Of a stretch of DNA of 64,000 nucleotides, positions 16,503-25,516 are shown in pieces; within the stretch, counting starts at the first letter, position 1; the number at the start of each line of letters is the position of its first letter. A model generated the notes under the pieces. That model was given only the letters and a program-made list of their open reading frames with translations. It was not told where the DNA came from and searched no databases. The translations under genes and the position numbers were made by a program. Origin of the DNA: an uncultured Methanomassiliicoccales archaeon (lineage in GTDB: Archaea; Thermoplasmatota; Thermoplasmata; Methanomassiliicoccales; Methanomethylophilaceae); contig CAUFXM010000004.1 in the NCBI GenBank assembly GCA_959597175.1, forward strand, positions 152,297 through 216,296. Reading direction: 5' to 3'.

Positions 16503-16848
16503 TCAAACACCCTTCTCCATTCTTCTGCACAATGATTCTTGCGTAGGCTCCGATGTCTGTGCCCGCGACACCCTCGGCTCCACGAGGAACGTGTCGGGGT
16601 TAATCACGAACGAAATGGGGCCGGCCCTCCCGAACAGGAGGTCCATGTCGCGGAGGCCAAACCCAGGGGTCTCCGTGATGACGACGGCTCTCTCCTGAAG
16701 GTTTTCACGGACCTCGAACGTCCCTCCATGGACGTCGCGGGAGACGTCCGCTTCGGCGTCAAGTGCTCTCAGGCAATCGCGATTCGTGGTTCCGATGGAG
16801 CATGGAGCCGTTCTCGGAGTACAGAATGATCGGCACATGAGGTCCCAT
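16503..16848 (-). pseudogene. Frameshifted gene of unknown family
   Basis: An ATG at 16848 with GGAG six bases upstream starts MGPHVPIILYSENGSMLHRN but hits TGA after 29 codons. One base off, the downstream frame continues with excellent codon use (ALDAEADVSRDVHGG, VVITETPGFGLRDMDLLFG, FVINPDTFLVEPRVS) to TGA at 16503. Dropping one base in GAGAG near 16762 would join them into an approximately 114-residue protein. I do not recognise the family. It may be a real lesion, a sequence error or, less likely, programmed frameshifting. Confidence 0.55.
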
Positions 16849-16925
16849 GCCGTCTCCGAACCAGCTCTGCCTTTCGGCGTAGACTATATTAAGGGCGGGC
16901 AGTCTCCCGCGGCTCGGAGATTTCA

Positions 16926-18191
16926 TTGGACCCAGACGGGAACTTGGCATGGTTCGATGGCCTCGTCAGGAGGGGCATCAGACCTGGGCTGGAGAGTACG
17001 CAGGAGCTTCTCAGGAGGGTGGGGGACCCGCATGTCGGGATGCGCTTCATCCATGTCGCCGGCACCGACGGCAAGGGATCCGTGTGCGCCATGGTTGAAT
17101 CGATCCTGAAGGCCTCCGGGATGAGGGTTGGGGCGTTCACCTCGCCGCACATCATGAAGGTCAACGAGAGCATCCGCCTGGAGGGCGAGGATATCCCGGA
17201 CAGGGACCTGGTCCAGGTCCTGGGTGCTCTCAGGCCCCATGTGGAGGCTATGGCGTCGGAGGGGATCGTGTGCACAAGGTTCGAGGTCCTGACGGTCGCG
17301 GCGCTGATGTACTTCCGTACCGTCTCCGCGGAGATAGCCGTGGTCGAGGTCGGCATGGGAGGCAAGCTCGACAGCACCAACGTGATCTCGCCGGAGGTCA
17401 CGGTCATCAACAACATCGGTATGGAGCACACCGACTACCTGGGCGGGACGATCGAGGCCATAACCCTCGAGAAGGCGGGGATCATGAAGCCAGGCGTTCC
17501 CTGCGTCACGATGAATCCAGACAGGGTGTACGACGTGCTCGAGGCCCACGCCGACGAAGTGGGGTGCCCCATCCGCAGGGTGATGGACACGGACGCGGAG
17601 GTGATGTCCAGCTGGCCGGAGTGTGTGGACATGGTCTACAGGGGCGAGCTCTACACGGTTTACCTCCCCGGCAGGCACCAGGCCAGGAACGCATCCCTGG
17701 CAATCGAGGCGGTGTCGCTTCTCCCGGACTACGAGGAGCGCATCGCGGAGCACGTGTCCGAGGGGCTGGAGTCCGTGTCGTGGCCTTGCAGGATGCAGAA
17801 GCTCCTGGCAGAGCCCATCATCGTCGATGTCACCCACACGGTCAACGGCGCGGTCTGCCTCGGATCAGATATCAAGGAGATCTACGGGAGGGTGGTCTTG
17901 GTCCTGGCCATGCTCAGCGACAAGGATGTGGACGGCGTCTCAAGGATGCTGGCCCCGGTGGCGGAGCGGGTCCTCGTCGCCGCCCCCGACTCGCCGAGGG
18001 CGATGCCCGCGGAGGACACCGCCAGGATCGTCTCGGCCCATATGAGGGTTGACGGGGTGTACGGCACCGTCGCCGAGGCAATGGATGCCGCGATGGAATC
18101 CAGGGGGGACCTGAACGTCCTGGTCACCGGTTCTTTCAGGACGGCGGAGGATGCTTTGAAATGGCTGCAGGGAAGATATGCGAGATCCTGA
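16926..18191 (+). CDS. folC: Folylpolyglutamate/dihydrofolate synthase-type Mur ligase
   Basis: 421 residues from a TTG start with CGGAG upstream. The P-loop GTDGKGSVCAMVESIL (about residue 46), FTSPHIMKVNESIRL, VVEVGMGGKLDSTNVI, NNIGMEHTDYLGGTIEAI and a C-terminal GSFRTAEDALKWL are FolC hallmarks. It ligates glutamate to a pterin-type cofactor precursor with ATP; in methanogens the true acceptor may be a folate or methanopterin-like compound. The 3' end overlaps the nth start by 31 bases. Confidence 0.88.
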   Translation: MDPDGNLAWFDGLVRRGIRPGLESTQELLRRVGDPHVGMRFIHVAGTDGKGSVCAMVESILKASGMRVGAFTSPHIMKVNESIRLEGEDIPDRDLVQVLGALRPHVEAMASEGIVCTRFEVLTVAALMYFRTVSAEIAVVEVGMGGKLDSTNVISPEVTVINNIGMEHTDYLGGTIEAITLEKAGIMKPGVPCVTMNPDRVYDVLEAHADEVGCPIRRVMDTDAEVMSSWPECVDMVYRGELYTVYLPGRHQARNASLAIEAVSLLPDYEERIAEHVSEGLESVSWPCRMQKLLAEPIIVDVTHTVNGAVCLGSDIKEIYGRVVLVLAMLSDKDVDGVSRMLAPVAERVLVAAPDSPRAMPAEDTARIVSAHMRVDGVYGTVAEAMDAAMESRGDLNVLVTGSFRTAEDALKWLQGRYARS

Positions 18192-18823
18192 ACACCCTGT
18201 CCGAGGAGTACACGCAGGGGGCATACCCCGGAAGGAACTCGGAGGGGCTGAACCCGGAGTGGCCGTGCGACCCGTTCCACGTCCTGATAGCGACAATACT
18301 GTCTCAGCGCACCAGGGACGACAACACCAGGAAGGCATCGGACAACCTGTTCCACAGGTACGACTCGGTCGACGCCATAGCGGACGCCGACCCTGACGAG
18401 GTGGCCGACCTGGTGCGCCCCGCGGGATTCCCCAAGCAGAAGGGGAAGGCCATCGTGGACTGCTGCCGCATGCTCAGGGACGAGTACGGAGGGGAGGTCC
18501 CGAGGGACACCGAGGAGCTGCTCAAGCTTCCGATGGTCGGAAGGAAGACCGCCGCCTGCGTCCGGTCCTACGCCATGGACATACCGTCGGTGTGCGTGGA
18601 CACGCATGTCCACAGGATAGCCAACCTCATGGGTCTCGTGGACACAAGGACCCCAGAGGAGACGGAGTTCGCGCTCATGGAGATCACCCCGAGGGAACGC
18701 TGGTCCGACATCAACAGGTACCTCGTCAGGCACGGGCAGGTTGTCTGCCTGCCGAACCACCCCCATTGCGAGAGGTGCAGCGTCCGTCAACACTGCCGTC
18801 ATTTCACCGACGGCCATGACTAA
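18161..18823 (+). CDS. nth: Endonuclease III (DNA glycosylase/AP lyase)
   Basis: 220 residues. Features seen are ILSQRTRDDNT, the helix-hairpin-helix KLPMVGRKTAACV with catalytic Lys, VCVDTHVHRIANLMGLV with catalytic Asp, and the 4Fe-4S cluster C-x6-C-x2-C-x5-C (CLPNHPHCERCSVRQHC). It excises oxidised pyrimidines. ATG 18161 lies inside the end of folC, implying translational coupling. Confidence 0.94.
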   Translation: MAAGKICEILNTLSEEYTQGAYPGRNSEGLNPEWPCDPFHVLIATILSQRTRDDNTRKASDNLFHRYDSVDAIADADPDEVADLVRPAGFPKQKGKAIVDCCRMLRDEYGGEVPRDTEELLKLPMVGRKTAACVRSYAMDIPSVCVDTHVHRIANLMGLVDTRTPEETEFALMEITPRERWSDINRYLVRHGQVVCLPNHPHCERCSVRQHCRHFTDGHD

Positions 18824-18856
18824 GGTTGATAACGACTACAGCCATAACGGGGACCG

Positions 18857-19237
18857 ATGCATGAGGTTTCGGTGGTAACAAGCCTCGTCGACGCTGTCAT
18901 CGGCGAGCTCCAGAAGTATGATGTCGAGAAGGTCAACAGCGTCACGGTCGTAATAGGCGACCTGACGAACCTGGGCGAGGAGCAGATGAGCTTCGCCTAC
19001 GAGATCGTAACCAGGGACACCATCCTGGAGGGTTCCGAGTTCATCGTGGAGCACGAGCCGATAGAGCTCGAGTGCAAGTCCTGCGGATACGTGGGGCCCG
19101 CGAAGGTCCTGACCGACCCGGACTTCGACACGCATTCGATCCCGGTCCTCTCCTGCCCGGAGTGCGGAGGGGATGTCAAGGTGACCAGGGGCATGTCTTG
19201 CACCGTGAAATGCATGGATATCGAGGAGGCTGAGTGA
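18857..19237 (+). CDS. hypA: Hydrogenase nickel chaperone HypA
   Basis: 126 residues. The N-terminal nickel site MHE is intact and the zinc domain has CKSC and CPEC pairs. HypA delivers nickel to the large subunit of [NiFe]-hydrogenases together with HypB. Its stop overlaps the hypD start (TGATG). The window has no hypB, C, E or F, so the rest of the maturation set must be elsewhere. Confidence 0.94.
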   Translation: MHEVSVVTSLVDAVIGELQKYDVEKVNSVTVVIGDLTNLGEEQMSFAYEIVTRDTILEGSEFIVEHEPIELECKSCGYVGPAKVLTDPDFDTHSIPVLSCPECGGDVKVTRGMSCTVKCMDIEEAE

Positions 19238-20322
19238 TGTTCAAGTACAGGGACGAGGCGACGGCGAAGAAAGTCCTCGAGCGCATCGGCGAGATGGACA
19301 TGGACGTCCGTCTGATGCACATCTGCGGGACCCACCAGGACACCATAGTGAGGTTCGGGCTGGAGGAGATGCTCGCGGACGTGGGGGTCAAGATCGCGCA
19401 GGGGCCCGGATGCCCGGTGTGCGTGACCACGAGCAAGGAGATAGCCGACGCGATAACACTGGCCAGGAACGGGGTCACGGTCACCGCCTTCGGCGATCTC
19501 ATGAGGGTCCCCACCACCATCGGGTCCCTGTTCGACGCCAAGGCCGACGGGGCGGACGTCAGGATAGTGTACTCGATAGACGACGCCGTCCAGATGGCCA
19601 GGGAGCAGCCCGGGAAGCCGACAGTCTTCGTGGGGGTAGGTTTCGAGACGACCGCGCCCTCCACCGCAGTCCCCCTGCATAAGGACGACTGTCCGGAGAA
19701 CTTCAGCGTCTACAGCTGCCACAGGATCTGCCCTCCGATCATCCAGGCCCTCTTCGACCTGGGCGAGAACAGGATAGACGGCTTCATCATGCCCGGGCAC
19801 GTTGCCGTGATAACCGGCACCCGCATGTTCGAGCCGGTGTCCGAGCAGCATCACGTCCCGCAGGTCATCGCGGGCTTCGAGCCGCTGGACATACTCATGT
19901 CATGCTACATGCTCTGCAAGCAGCTCAAGGAGGGACGCGCCGAGGTGGAGAACGAGTACACCAGGCTGGTCAGGCCGGAGGGGAACCCCACCGCTCTCAG
20001 ACTCATGGAGGAGACGTTCGAGCCCGTGGACCGCTCGTGGAGGGGATTCCCGGTCATCCCCAAGAGCGCCCTGGCTCTCAGGCCCGGGTTCCAGGACCAC
20101 GACGCCACGAAGGTGCACGAGGACATCCTCGCGAAGACGCCCGAGGTGGACGTGGAGGCCAGGGGATGCAGGTGCGGCGAGGTCCTCAGAGGCATAATCC
20201 GCTCGGAGGAGTGCCCCATGTTCGGAAAGGCCTGCAAGCCGATGAACCCGATGGGTCCCTGCATGGTCTCCGCCGAGGGCAACTGCAGCATCGCCTACAG
20301 GCTGGGTCCCAAGAGGCTGTGA
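19237..20322 (+). CDS. hypD: Hydrogenase maturation protein HypD
   Basis: 361 residues from ATG 19237, overlapping the hypA stop. Diagnostic motifs are MHICGTHQDTI, GPGCPVCVT, GVGFETTAPSTA, YSCHRICPPI, PGHVAVITG, and the Cys-rich C-terminus GCRCGEVLRG ... ECPMFGKAC ... GPCMVSAEGNC that holds the 4Fe-4S cluster. HypD assembles the Fe(CN)2CO group with HypC. Length is normal. Confidence 0.96.
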   Translation: MFKYRDEATAKKVLERIGEMDMDVRLMHICGTHQDTIVRFGLEEMLADVGVKIAQGPGCPVCVTTSKEIADAITLARNGVTVTAFGDLMRVPTTIGSLFDAKADGADVRIVYSIDDAVQMAREQPGKPTVFVGVGFETTAPSTAVPLHKDDCPENFSVYSCHRICPPIIQALFDLGENRIDGFIMPGHVAVITGTRMFEPVSEQHHVPQVIAGFEPLDILMSCYMLCKQLKEGRAEVENEYTRLVRPEGNPTALRLMEETFEPVDRSWRGFPVIPKSALALRPGFQDHDATKVHEDILAKTPEVDVEARGCRCGEVLRGIIRSEECPMFGKACKPMNPMGPCMVSAEGNCSIAYRLGPKRL

Positions 20323-20324
20323 AC

Positions 20325-20885
20325 ATGACCAGGATCTACGCAGAGACCAAGCTCCAGAAGAGGATCCTCGTCATCACCAACGACTCCACGGTGTTCCTGG
20401 TCAAGAACCGCATAGCAACCGCGTTCGAGATGTTCGGCGGGAGGATGACCGAGGTGAAGAAGCTGGTGGAGCGCCTGGACAGGGCCGTGGATGACAGGGG
20501 GGAGAAGCTGTGCGACGTGTCCTTCGGCGTCATCACCACCAAGTACGGGTTCGTCCCCGGGAACTACCAGATCATGGAGTACCCGCATGTGATGTCCAAC
20601 AGGGACGAGTACATCCAGGCGGACCTCGACAGGAACTTCGTGTCCCAGACCTCGTTCATGACCCGTCCCTTCGACAAGGTTGTTATGTGCGTCCCGAAGG
20701 ACATGTTCCAGATGTTCCTCGAGGCCGACGAGATCGACGACGGGAAGCTGATCGCCATAACCAGCCCCGACTTCCAGGAGGAGTGCGAGAGGCGCGGATG
20801 GACATGGCTGGAGAGGAAGGGGGCCAGGGTCGGCGACGCCAACGCCGACGAGGTCGAGAGGATCATCAGGGAGCTCTGCGCCTGA
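20325..20885 (+). CDS. Hypothetical protein in the hyp operon
   Basis: 186 residues starting two bases after the hypD stop, so almost surely co-transcribed. It has a Rossmann-like start (RILVITNDSTVFLVKNRIA), a central GVITTKYGFVPGNYQI and FDKVVMCVPKDMF, and a C-terminal ERRGWTWLERKGARVG. No signal or membrane segment. I cannot name the family with confidence; the central segment is only loosely like YaaA/DUF6884-type proteins. Its 3' end overlaps the convergent AlkD-like gene by 20 bases. Confidence 0.7.
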   Translation: MTRIYAETKLQKRILVITNDSTVFLVKNRIATAFEMFGGRMTEVKKLVERLDRAVDDRGEKLCDVSFGVITTKYGFVPGNYQIMEYPHVMSNRDEYIQADLDRNFVSQTSFMTRPFDKVVMCVPKDMFQMFLEADEIDDGKLIAITSPDFQEECERRGWTWLERKGARVGDANADEVERIIRELCA

Positions 20886-21552
20886 GGGCGTTGAGCTCCT
20901 CCTTGGTCTCCTTCGGGACCCTCCTGGACTCGCGGATCTTCTGTATCGACTTGTTGTGGGTCCAGACCTCCATCCTGCCGGAGCGGAGCAGCTCCACCAC
21001 TATGTCCGGGTGCCTCACGTACACCATGGACACGGCCCATGCGGCCCCCATGCGGTAGTAGTAGCCGGGGTTGTCGTGGGCGGCTATGTCCTCCAGCAGC
21101 ATGGCGCAATGGGTCTCGTCGTCGAAGAGGGACATCCTCGCGATGACCGAGACCCTCATCCTGTACTCGTCCCCGGAATCGATCAGTCCGGAGAAGTAGT
21201 CCCACACGGCGTCCTCCTCGCCCTTCCTGAACTTCCAGGAGTTGCAGAATATGTCGCAGGTCGCCCAGTTGTCGACGTACCTGAGGAAGTCCTCCGTCAG
21301 GGCGATCCGCTCCTCGGCGGTCACCGGGGCGGTGGCGATGACCACTCCCCTGAGCATCTCCTCCTCGAACCCCTCGGGCTCCGAATCGAGGATCTGGGTC
21401 CAGTCGTCCTTAACGATCTTCCTGGCGATGTCCCTGATCACCGGGATCCTCACGCCCCTGATCCCATCCTTGCCGGGCGTCAGCTTGGAGTTGAACTCCG
21501 CCAGCTCCGGTTCGGCCGCTGCCTCGATCATGGCGCGGTAGTCGACCGTCAA
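20866..21552 (-). CDS. AlkD-like DNA alkylation repair protein (HEAT-like repeats)
   Basis: 228 residues from a TTG at 21552 that overlaps the ogt stop (TTGA) and has GGGAG upstream; ATG 21531 is the alternative. Family features include IRGVRIPVIRDIARKI, VDNWATCDIFCNSWKF (catalytic-region Asp and Trp), SVIARMSLF, GYYYRMGAAWAVSMVYVRHPD and WTHNKSIQKIRESRRV. AlkD removes N3- and N7-alkylpurines. Downstream of and coupled to ogt, it forms a two-gene alkylation-repair operon. Confidence 0.88.
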   Translation of the reverse strand: MTVDYRAMIEAAAEPELAEFNSKLTPGKDGIRGVRIPVIRDIARKIVKDDWTQILDSEPEGFEEEMLRGVVIATAPVTAEERIALTEDFLRYVDNWATCDIFCNSWKFRKGEEDAVWDYFSGLIDSGDEYRMRVSVIARMSLFDDETHCAMLLEDIAAHDNPGYYYRMGAAWAVSMVYVRHPDIVVELLRSGRMEVWTHNKSIQKIRESRRVPKETKEELNALRRRAP

Positions 21553-22022
21553 GCGTTCTCCCTCTCGAAATCCAGGAGCCTGCGCTTCATCGCCGACCCT
21601 CCCGCGTAGTTCCCTATGCCCCCGGTGGACGGAACCACCCTGTGGCACGGCACTATGATCGGTATCGGGTTGCCGGCACAGGCGGATCCGACGGCCCTGT
21701 ACGCCCTGGGCGATCCGACCTCCGCGGCCACCTCCGCATAGGTGCGGACCTCCCCGTAGGGGATGCGGATGAGGGCGTCGAGGACGGAGACCGTGAAGTC
21801 TGTGCCGCCGTAGCTGAGGGGGAGGTCGAACCTGCGCCTCTTGCCCGAGAAGTACTCGTTCAGCTGTCCGGCCGCCTCCGAGAGTATGTCTGTCTCGCGG
21901 TCCTCCATGCACGGGAGGTTGCTGTTCGGGAGGTACAGCCCAGTAATCCTGCCCTCGCCGTCCTCGGTGACGCTGACCGTCCCTATCAGGGTGATGCAGG
22001 AGAATATGCACGGACCATGCAT
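21549..22022 (-). CDS. ogt: Methylated-DNA-protein cysteine methyltransferase
   Basis: 157 residues from ATG 22022 (MHGPCIFSCITL). This start is favoured because a TATA-like TTAATAAT near 22050 predicts a leaderless mRNA; ATG 22046 is possible. The active site IIVPCHRVVPSTGGIGNYAGG and the helix-turn-helix IPYGEVRTYAEVAAEVG are intact. It transfers O6-alkyl groups from guanine to its own Cys in a suicide reaction. Confidence 0.93.
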   Translation of the reverse strand: MHGPCIFSCITLIGTVSVTEDGEGRITGLYLPNSNLPCMEDRETDILSEAAGQLNEYFSGKRRRFDLPLSYGGTDFTVSVLDALIRIPYGEVRTYAEVAAEVGSPRAYRAVGSACAGNPIPIIVPCHRVVPSTGGIGNYAGGSAMKRRLLDFERENA

Positions 22023-22153
22023 GCGCGCGTGATTCCCATCCAACATTATTAATGGTTTATCCGGAAGCCACCAAGCACCTGCGGCGTTAACACACCGTCC
22101 GGGCGATCCGTCGTGAGGAAACCGATAAGTCCGTCCCGCGGGTTCCATGGTCG

Positions 22154-23080
22154 ATGATCATCTGTGCCAGCCGTCGCACCGACATACCGGCGTTCCACTC
22201 GGAGTGGATGATGAACCGGTTGAGGGCGGGGTACGTCCTTGTCCGCAATCCCGTGTCCAGGACCACCGTCCACAGGGTCGATCTGACCCGCGGGAACGTG
22301 GATGCGATCCTGTTCATCACCAAGGACCCGGGGCCGATGGTCCCCCATCTGAGGGAGATCGCCTCGATGGGACACACGGCCCTGTTCCAGGTCACCCTCA
22401 CCCCGTACGGCAGGGACCTGGAGCCCGGTGTGCGGTTCAAGGCGGACATCAACGACTCGTGCGTGGAGGTCTCCGAGAGAATCGGCAGGGACAGGATGAC
22501 ATGGAGATACGATCCTGTGGTTCTGAACTCCGGACTGAGTCTGGAGTACCATCGCAGGAAGTTCGCCATGATGTGCAGGGAGGCATCCGCCTGGACCGAC
22601 AGGTGCGTGTTCAGTTTCGTGGACATGTACGGGAAGCTCATCAGGCTGGAGGAGTCGGGGGTCATCAGGAGGGTATCCCCGGCGGAGATGGACGCGTTCG
22701 TGGAGATGGCCTCCGCGATAGCAAGGGACCACGGGATGACGCTGAGCTGCTGCTGTCCGAGAAGGGACTTCTCCCGGTTCGGGGTGGAGCCGAGGGGATG
22801 CCTGGACAGGACGATGCTGAGGTCCCTGGACATCCCCTACGAGTCCCAGTCGGTCCCGCTTAGGGAGGGCTGTCTCTGCGTCAGGAGCATAGACATCGGG
22901 GAGTACGGGACCTGCGGCCACGGATGCGTCTACTGCTACGCCGGCAACAGGGAGGGTCCTCCGGGCACGTCACGTCTTTACTCCCCCGAGTACGAGACCC
23001 TGTGGAGCGCGGTCATGCCCAGGGACCGGATCGTCCAGACCAGCGGGCGCGAGGCGCACCGTCTCGATTATTATATGTGA
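22154..23080 (+). CDS. DUF1848 family protein
   Basis: 308 residues. DUF1848 hallmarks are the N-terminal ICASRRTDIPAFHSEW, VDAILFITKDPGPMVPHL, FQVTLTPYGRDLEPGV, MTWRYDPVVLN, FSFVDMYGKLIRL and the Cys cluster GCLCVRSIDIG...TCGHGCVYCYAG. The C-terminal Cys motif suggests an Fe-S cluster; the family resembles radical-SAM or spore photoproduct-lyase-like enzymes but the reaction is unknown. It is divergent from the ogt-alkD operon, consistent with a DNA-repair neighbourhood. Confidence 0.85.
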   Translation: MIICASRRTDIPAFHSEWMMNRLRAGYVLVRNPVSRTTVHRVDLTRGNVDAILFITKDPGPMVPHLREIASMGHTALFQVTLTPYGRDLEPGVRFKADINDSCVEVSERIGRDRMTWRYDPVVLNSGLSLEYHRRKFAMMCREASAWTDRCVFSFVDMYGKLIRLEESGVIRRVSPAEMDAFVEMASAIARDHGMTLSCCCPRRDFSRFGVEPRGCLDRTMLRSLDIPYESQSVPLREGCLCVRSIDIGEYGTCGHGCVYCYAGNREGPPGTSRLYSPEYETLWSAVMPRDRIVQTSGREAHRLDYYM

Positions 23081-23095
23081 ACCGGATTGGGGCGC

Positions 23096-23656
23096 ATGGA
23101 TCCCCTGAGCGTCCTGCTGATAGCGGTGGGGCTGGCCATGGACGCGTTCGCCGTGGCCATCTGCAAGGGCCTGGCCATGAAGAGGCCCGGGATAAGGCAG
23201 ATCCTGATCGTGGGCATATGGTTCGGCGTGTTCCAGGCGCTGATGCCCGTGATCGGGTACTATCTCGGATCCTCGTTCTACTCGTACATCGAGGACTACG
23301 ACCACTGGATCGCATTCATCCTGCTCGCCCTTATCGGTGTGAACATGATAAGGGAGGCCATCTCGGACGAAGAGGAGGGCGTCGACGCCAGCACAGGCTT
23401 CCGCACCATGCTCGTGCTGGCCGTGGCCACGAGCATAGACGCCCTTGCGGTGGGCATATCGCTGGCGATGACCGGTGACGACATAATGACCTCGGCAGTC
23501 GTCATAGGGGTCGTCACGTTCCTGATCTCCGCCTCCGGTGTGAAGATAGGGAGCCTGTTCGGCGACAGGTTCGGCAAGAAGGCCGAGCTGGTCGGCGGTG
23601 TGATCCTGATCCTGATAGGGCTGAGGGTATTACTCGACCATCTGGGTCTCATCTGA
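23096..23656 (+). CDS. mntP: Manganese efflux pump MntP
   Basis: 186 residues from ATG 23096; a TTG at 23087 is possible. Two DUF204 repeats give six membrane helices, with charged Asp in helix 1 (LAMDAFAVAICKGL) and in the repeat (TSIDALAVGISLAM). Exports Mn2+. Its 3' end overlaps the convergent gene by 27 bases. Only 15 bases separate it from DUF1848, so an operon is likely. Confidence 0.93.
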   Translation: MDPLSVLLIAVGLAMDAFAVAICKGLAMKRPGIRQILIVGIWFGVFQALMPVIGYYLGSSFYSYIEDYDHWIAFILLALIGVNMIREAISDEEEGVDASTGFRTMLVLAVATSIDALAVGISLAMTGDDIMTSAVVIGVVTFLISASGVKIGSLFGDRFGKKAELVGGVILILIGLRVLLDHLGLI

Positions 23657-24676
23657 CGGTGCGTCGAGCAGGAGGCAGCCCCTCACGTACTGGTCGACCG
23701 CATCGGGCTCGTCCAGGGCATCGGCCTCGGACGAGCTCCTTCTGGACAGGAGCTTCCCGAGGACGCCGACGTCCTTCCCGTGATGCAGTATCGGTTCCAG
23801 ACGCTCCTCGTTAACCCTGAGCTTCTCGTCGTCCCAATGGGCTATGATCCTGAGCCTGTCCTGGTCGGTCATCCCGGACGTGTACCTTTTCAGGTCCTCC
23901 TTCAGGAGGTCGTAGACATGGAGGTCCTCCATGTCGTCGTCCATGTACGTCTCGGGGTTGTATCCCATGCTGATGAGGTACTCGTCGATGACGCGTATGA
24001 GACACCAGAAGTTGCGGTGGTACTCCACGATCCTCCTGAACAGCTTGGGTATGACGTCGGTGAAGGTCTCCTCGCCCTCCAGCTGGAGCCTGCCCATCAG
24101 CGTCCTGTAGTCGCGGTAGATCGTGTAGTAGAAGAACGATTTGCAGGACTCGGATGTGCTGGCGTACATCTCGTCGCACAGTCTGTCTATGTACTTCAGC
24201 GGGGCGAACTCGATGTACTCCTTCTCCTTCTCGTAGATCATGTCCGCTATGCATTTGCCCATGAGGCAGATGTATGCGTCTATGTTGGAGTACACTGTGA
24301 GGAGCTCCATCCCTTTCTTCCAGTCGGCCGCGGCCTTCCCGTCCTCTCCCATCGAGGCGTAGACCGCACCCCTCAGGAAGTAGGCGTCGAAGTCCGAATC
24401 CCCTGAGACACTGAGGAGCTCATCGGCCATGGAGAGCGCCTTCTTCGGATTGTCATCCTGGAGTGCGTCCAGGGCTCCGTTGAAACTGTCCTCCAGTTCA
24501 CCCGGGCGGATGAAGTGGCGGATGCTCTCGCGGTCGGTGTAGATGCTCTTGCCGCAGCTCCTGCAGAGGAATCTCGATGCGTCCGCCGTATCGATGCCCC
24601 CTCCGCAGTAGGGGCAGGACATCAGTGCGAAATCCATAACCGAAAATCCTGCTGTGGGTATATGATGGTTACTCAT
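23630..24676 (-). CDS. Zinc-ribbon protein with TPR-like helices
   Basis: About 348 residues from ATG 24676; 24688 and 24637 are alternatives. The N-terminus has a zinc ribbon SCPYCGGGIDTADASRFLCRSCGKSIY. An alpha-helical region follows with TPR-like spacing (ALSMADELLSVSGDSDFDAYFLRGAVYASMGEDGKAAADW), then mixed charged helices. No enzyme motif. It is probably an adaptor or scaffold; function unknown. A TATA-like CATATATCT (minus strand, about 24705-24713) is a good promoter candidate. Confidence 0.7.
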   Translation of the reverse strand: MSNHHIPTAGFSVMDFALMSCPYCGGGIDTADASRFLCRSCGKSIYTDRESIRHFIRPGELEDSFNGALDALQDDNPKKALSMADELLSVSGDSDFDAYFLRGAVYASMGEDGKAAADWKKGMELLTVYSNIDAYICLMGKCIADMIYEKEKEYIEFAPLKYIDRLCDEMYASTSESCKSFFYYTIYRDYRTLMGRLQLEGEETFTDVIPKLFRRIVEYHRNFWCLIRVIDEYLISMGYNPETYMDDDMEDLHVYDLLKEDLKRYTSGMTDQDRLRIIAHWDDEKLRVNEERLEPILHHGKDVGVLGKLLSRRSSSEADALDEPDAVDQYVRGCLLLDAPSDETQMVE

Positions 24677-24688
24677 GGAGTTTCTCAC

Positions 24689-25516
24689 AAAACGGCTTAT
24701 TCAAAGATATATGCTATCTATAACTAACTGTATGTTCAGATCCCATCTGGAAGACAGAGATATCATCTGGCACTGTTCGAGAGAATGGGTGTTCGCGAAC
24801 TATGAAGCTAAGTTCAGCTTTCAAAGATGTAAATTACACCGATGATACCGCCGGCAATCGCGGATGATAATAGCCAGCATGTCATATCCTAATCATGACG
24901 GCATATCATGGGGGGGGGGACCCCGTCATGTCCAGAAAATGGGATGTCGGCAGCTTCAGACGGCGTTCCTTTGCCGTGCACGGGTAAGCGGTGCATTGGT
25001 ACCGATGCCGGCGGGAACCGGCGGAGACCAAGGTCGCATCCCTTTCCGATCCTCCGTGGATCGGTCGCGACGCTGTTCCTCGACAACGACGTCGGCAAGA
25101 TCGAGGTCTTCAGCAGGCATATCTCCGGCATGGGCTTCGGAGCCATGAGATGCGGATGTCTGACCGATCCGGATGAGGGCCATCTGATGGCCACCTGTTC
25201 GTGGTGATGAATCACAGGATGCTCATAGTGATAGAAGAATGACAATCGGCTATGTAGTCGATGTTGATGGCGAATGGGATGAGTGGGCCCGCCCGACTTC
25301 ACCATGGCCCTGGCCAGTAGGGCCTCTTTCGGAGGAATGGAGACCCTGTTCACCCGGCATTGGTTCCGTACCGAATCCGTCCAGGGAAGGTGGGTTCTCG
25401 CGTGACATCCCGACACTTTGGCCCAAACGAACGAAAGACTACCGGATCGTGGTAGCTCCGCGTCACATCGGGGGACTGACGCCTGCCTTGTCAGGCTGAC
25501 AGACGAGGAGCATACG
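24689..25516. other. Gene-poor region with repeats at the left edge of the accessory zone
   Basis: About 830 bases without a convincing gene. A 37-codon ORF begins at 24733 after a TATA-like element, and a plus-strand ORF at 25239 starts MTIGYVVDVDGEWDEWARP but loses codon bias soon after; either may be a relic. A segment near 25060-25207 (LFLDNDVGKIEVFSRHISGMGFGAMRCGC) also looks coding-like without a clear start. An inverted repeat CATGACGG/CCGTCATG (24894-24901 and 24923-24930) encloses a run of ten G at 24910-24919. GGCCCT/AGGGCC at 25306-25324 forms a short hairpin. Confidence 0.5.
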
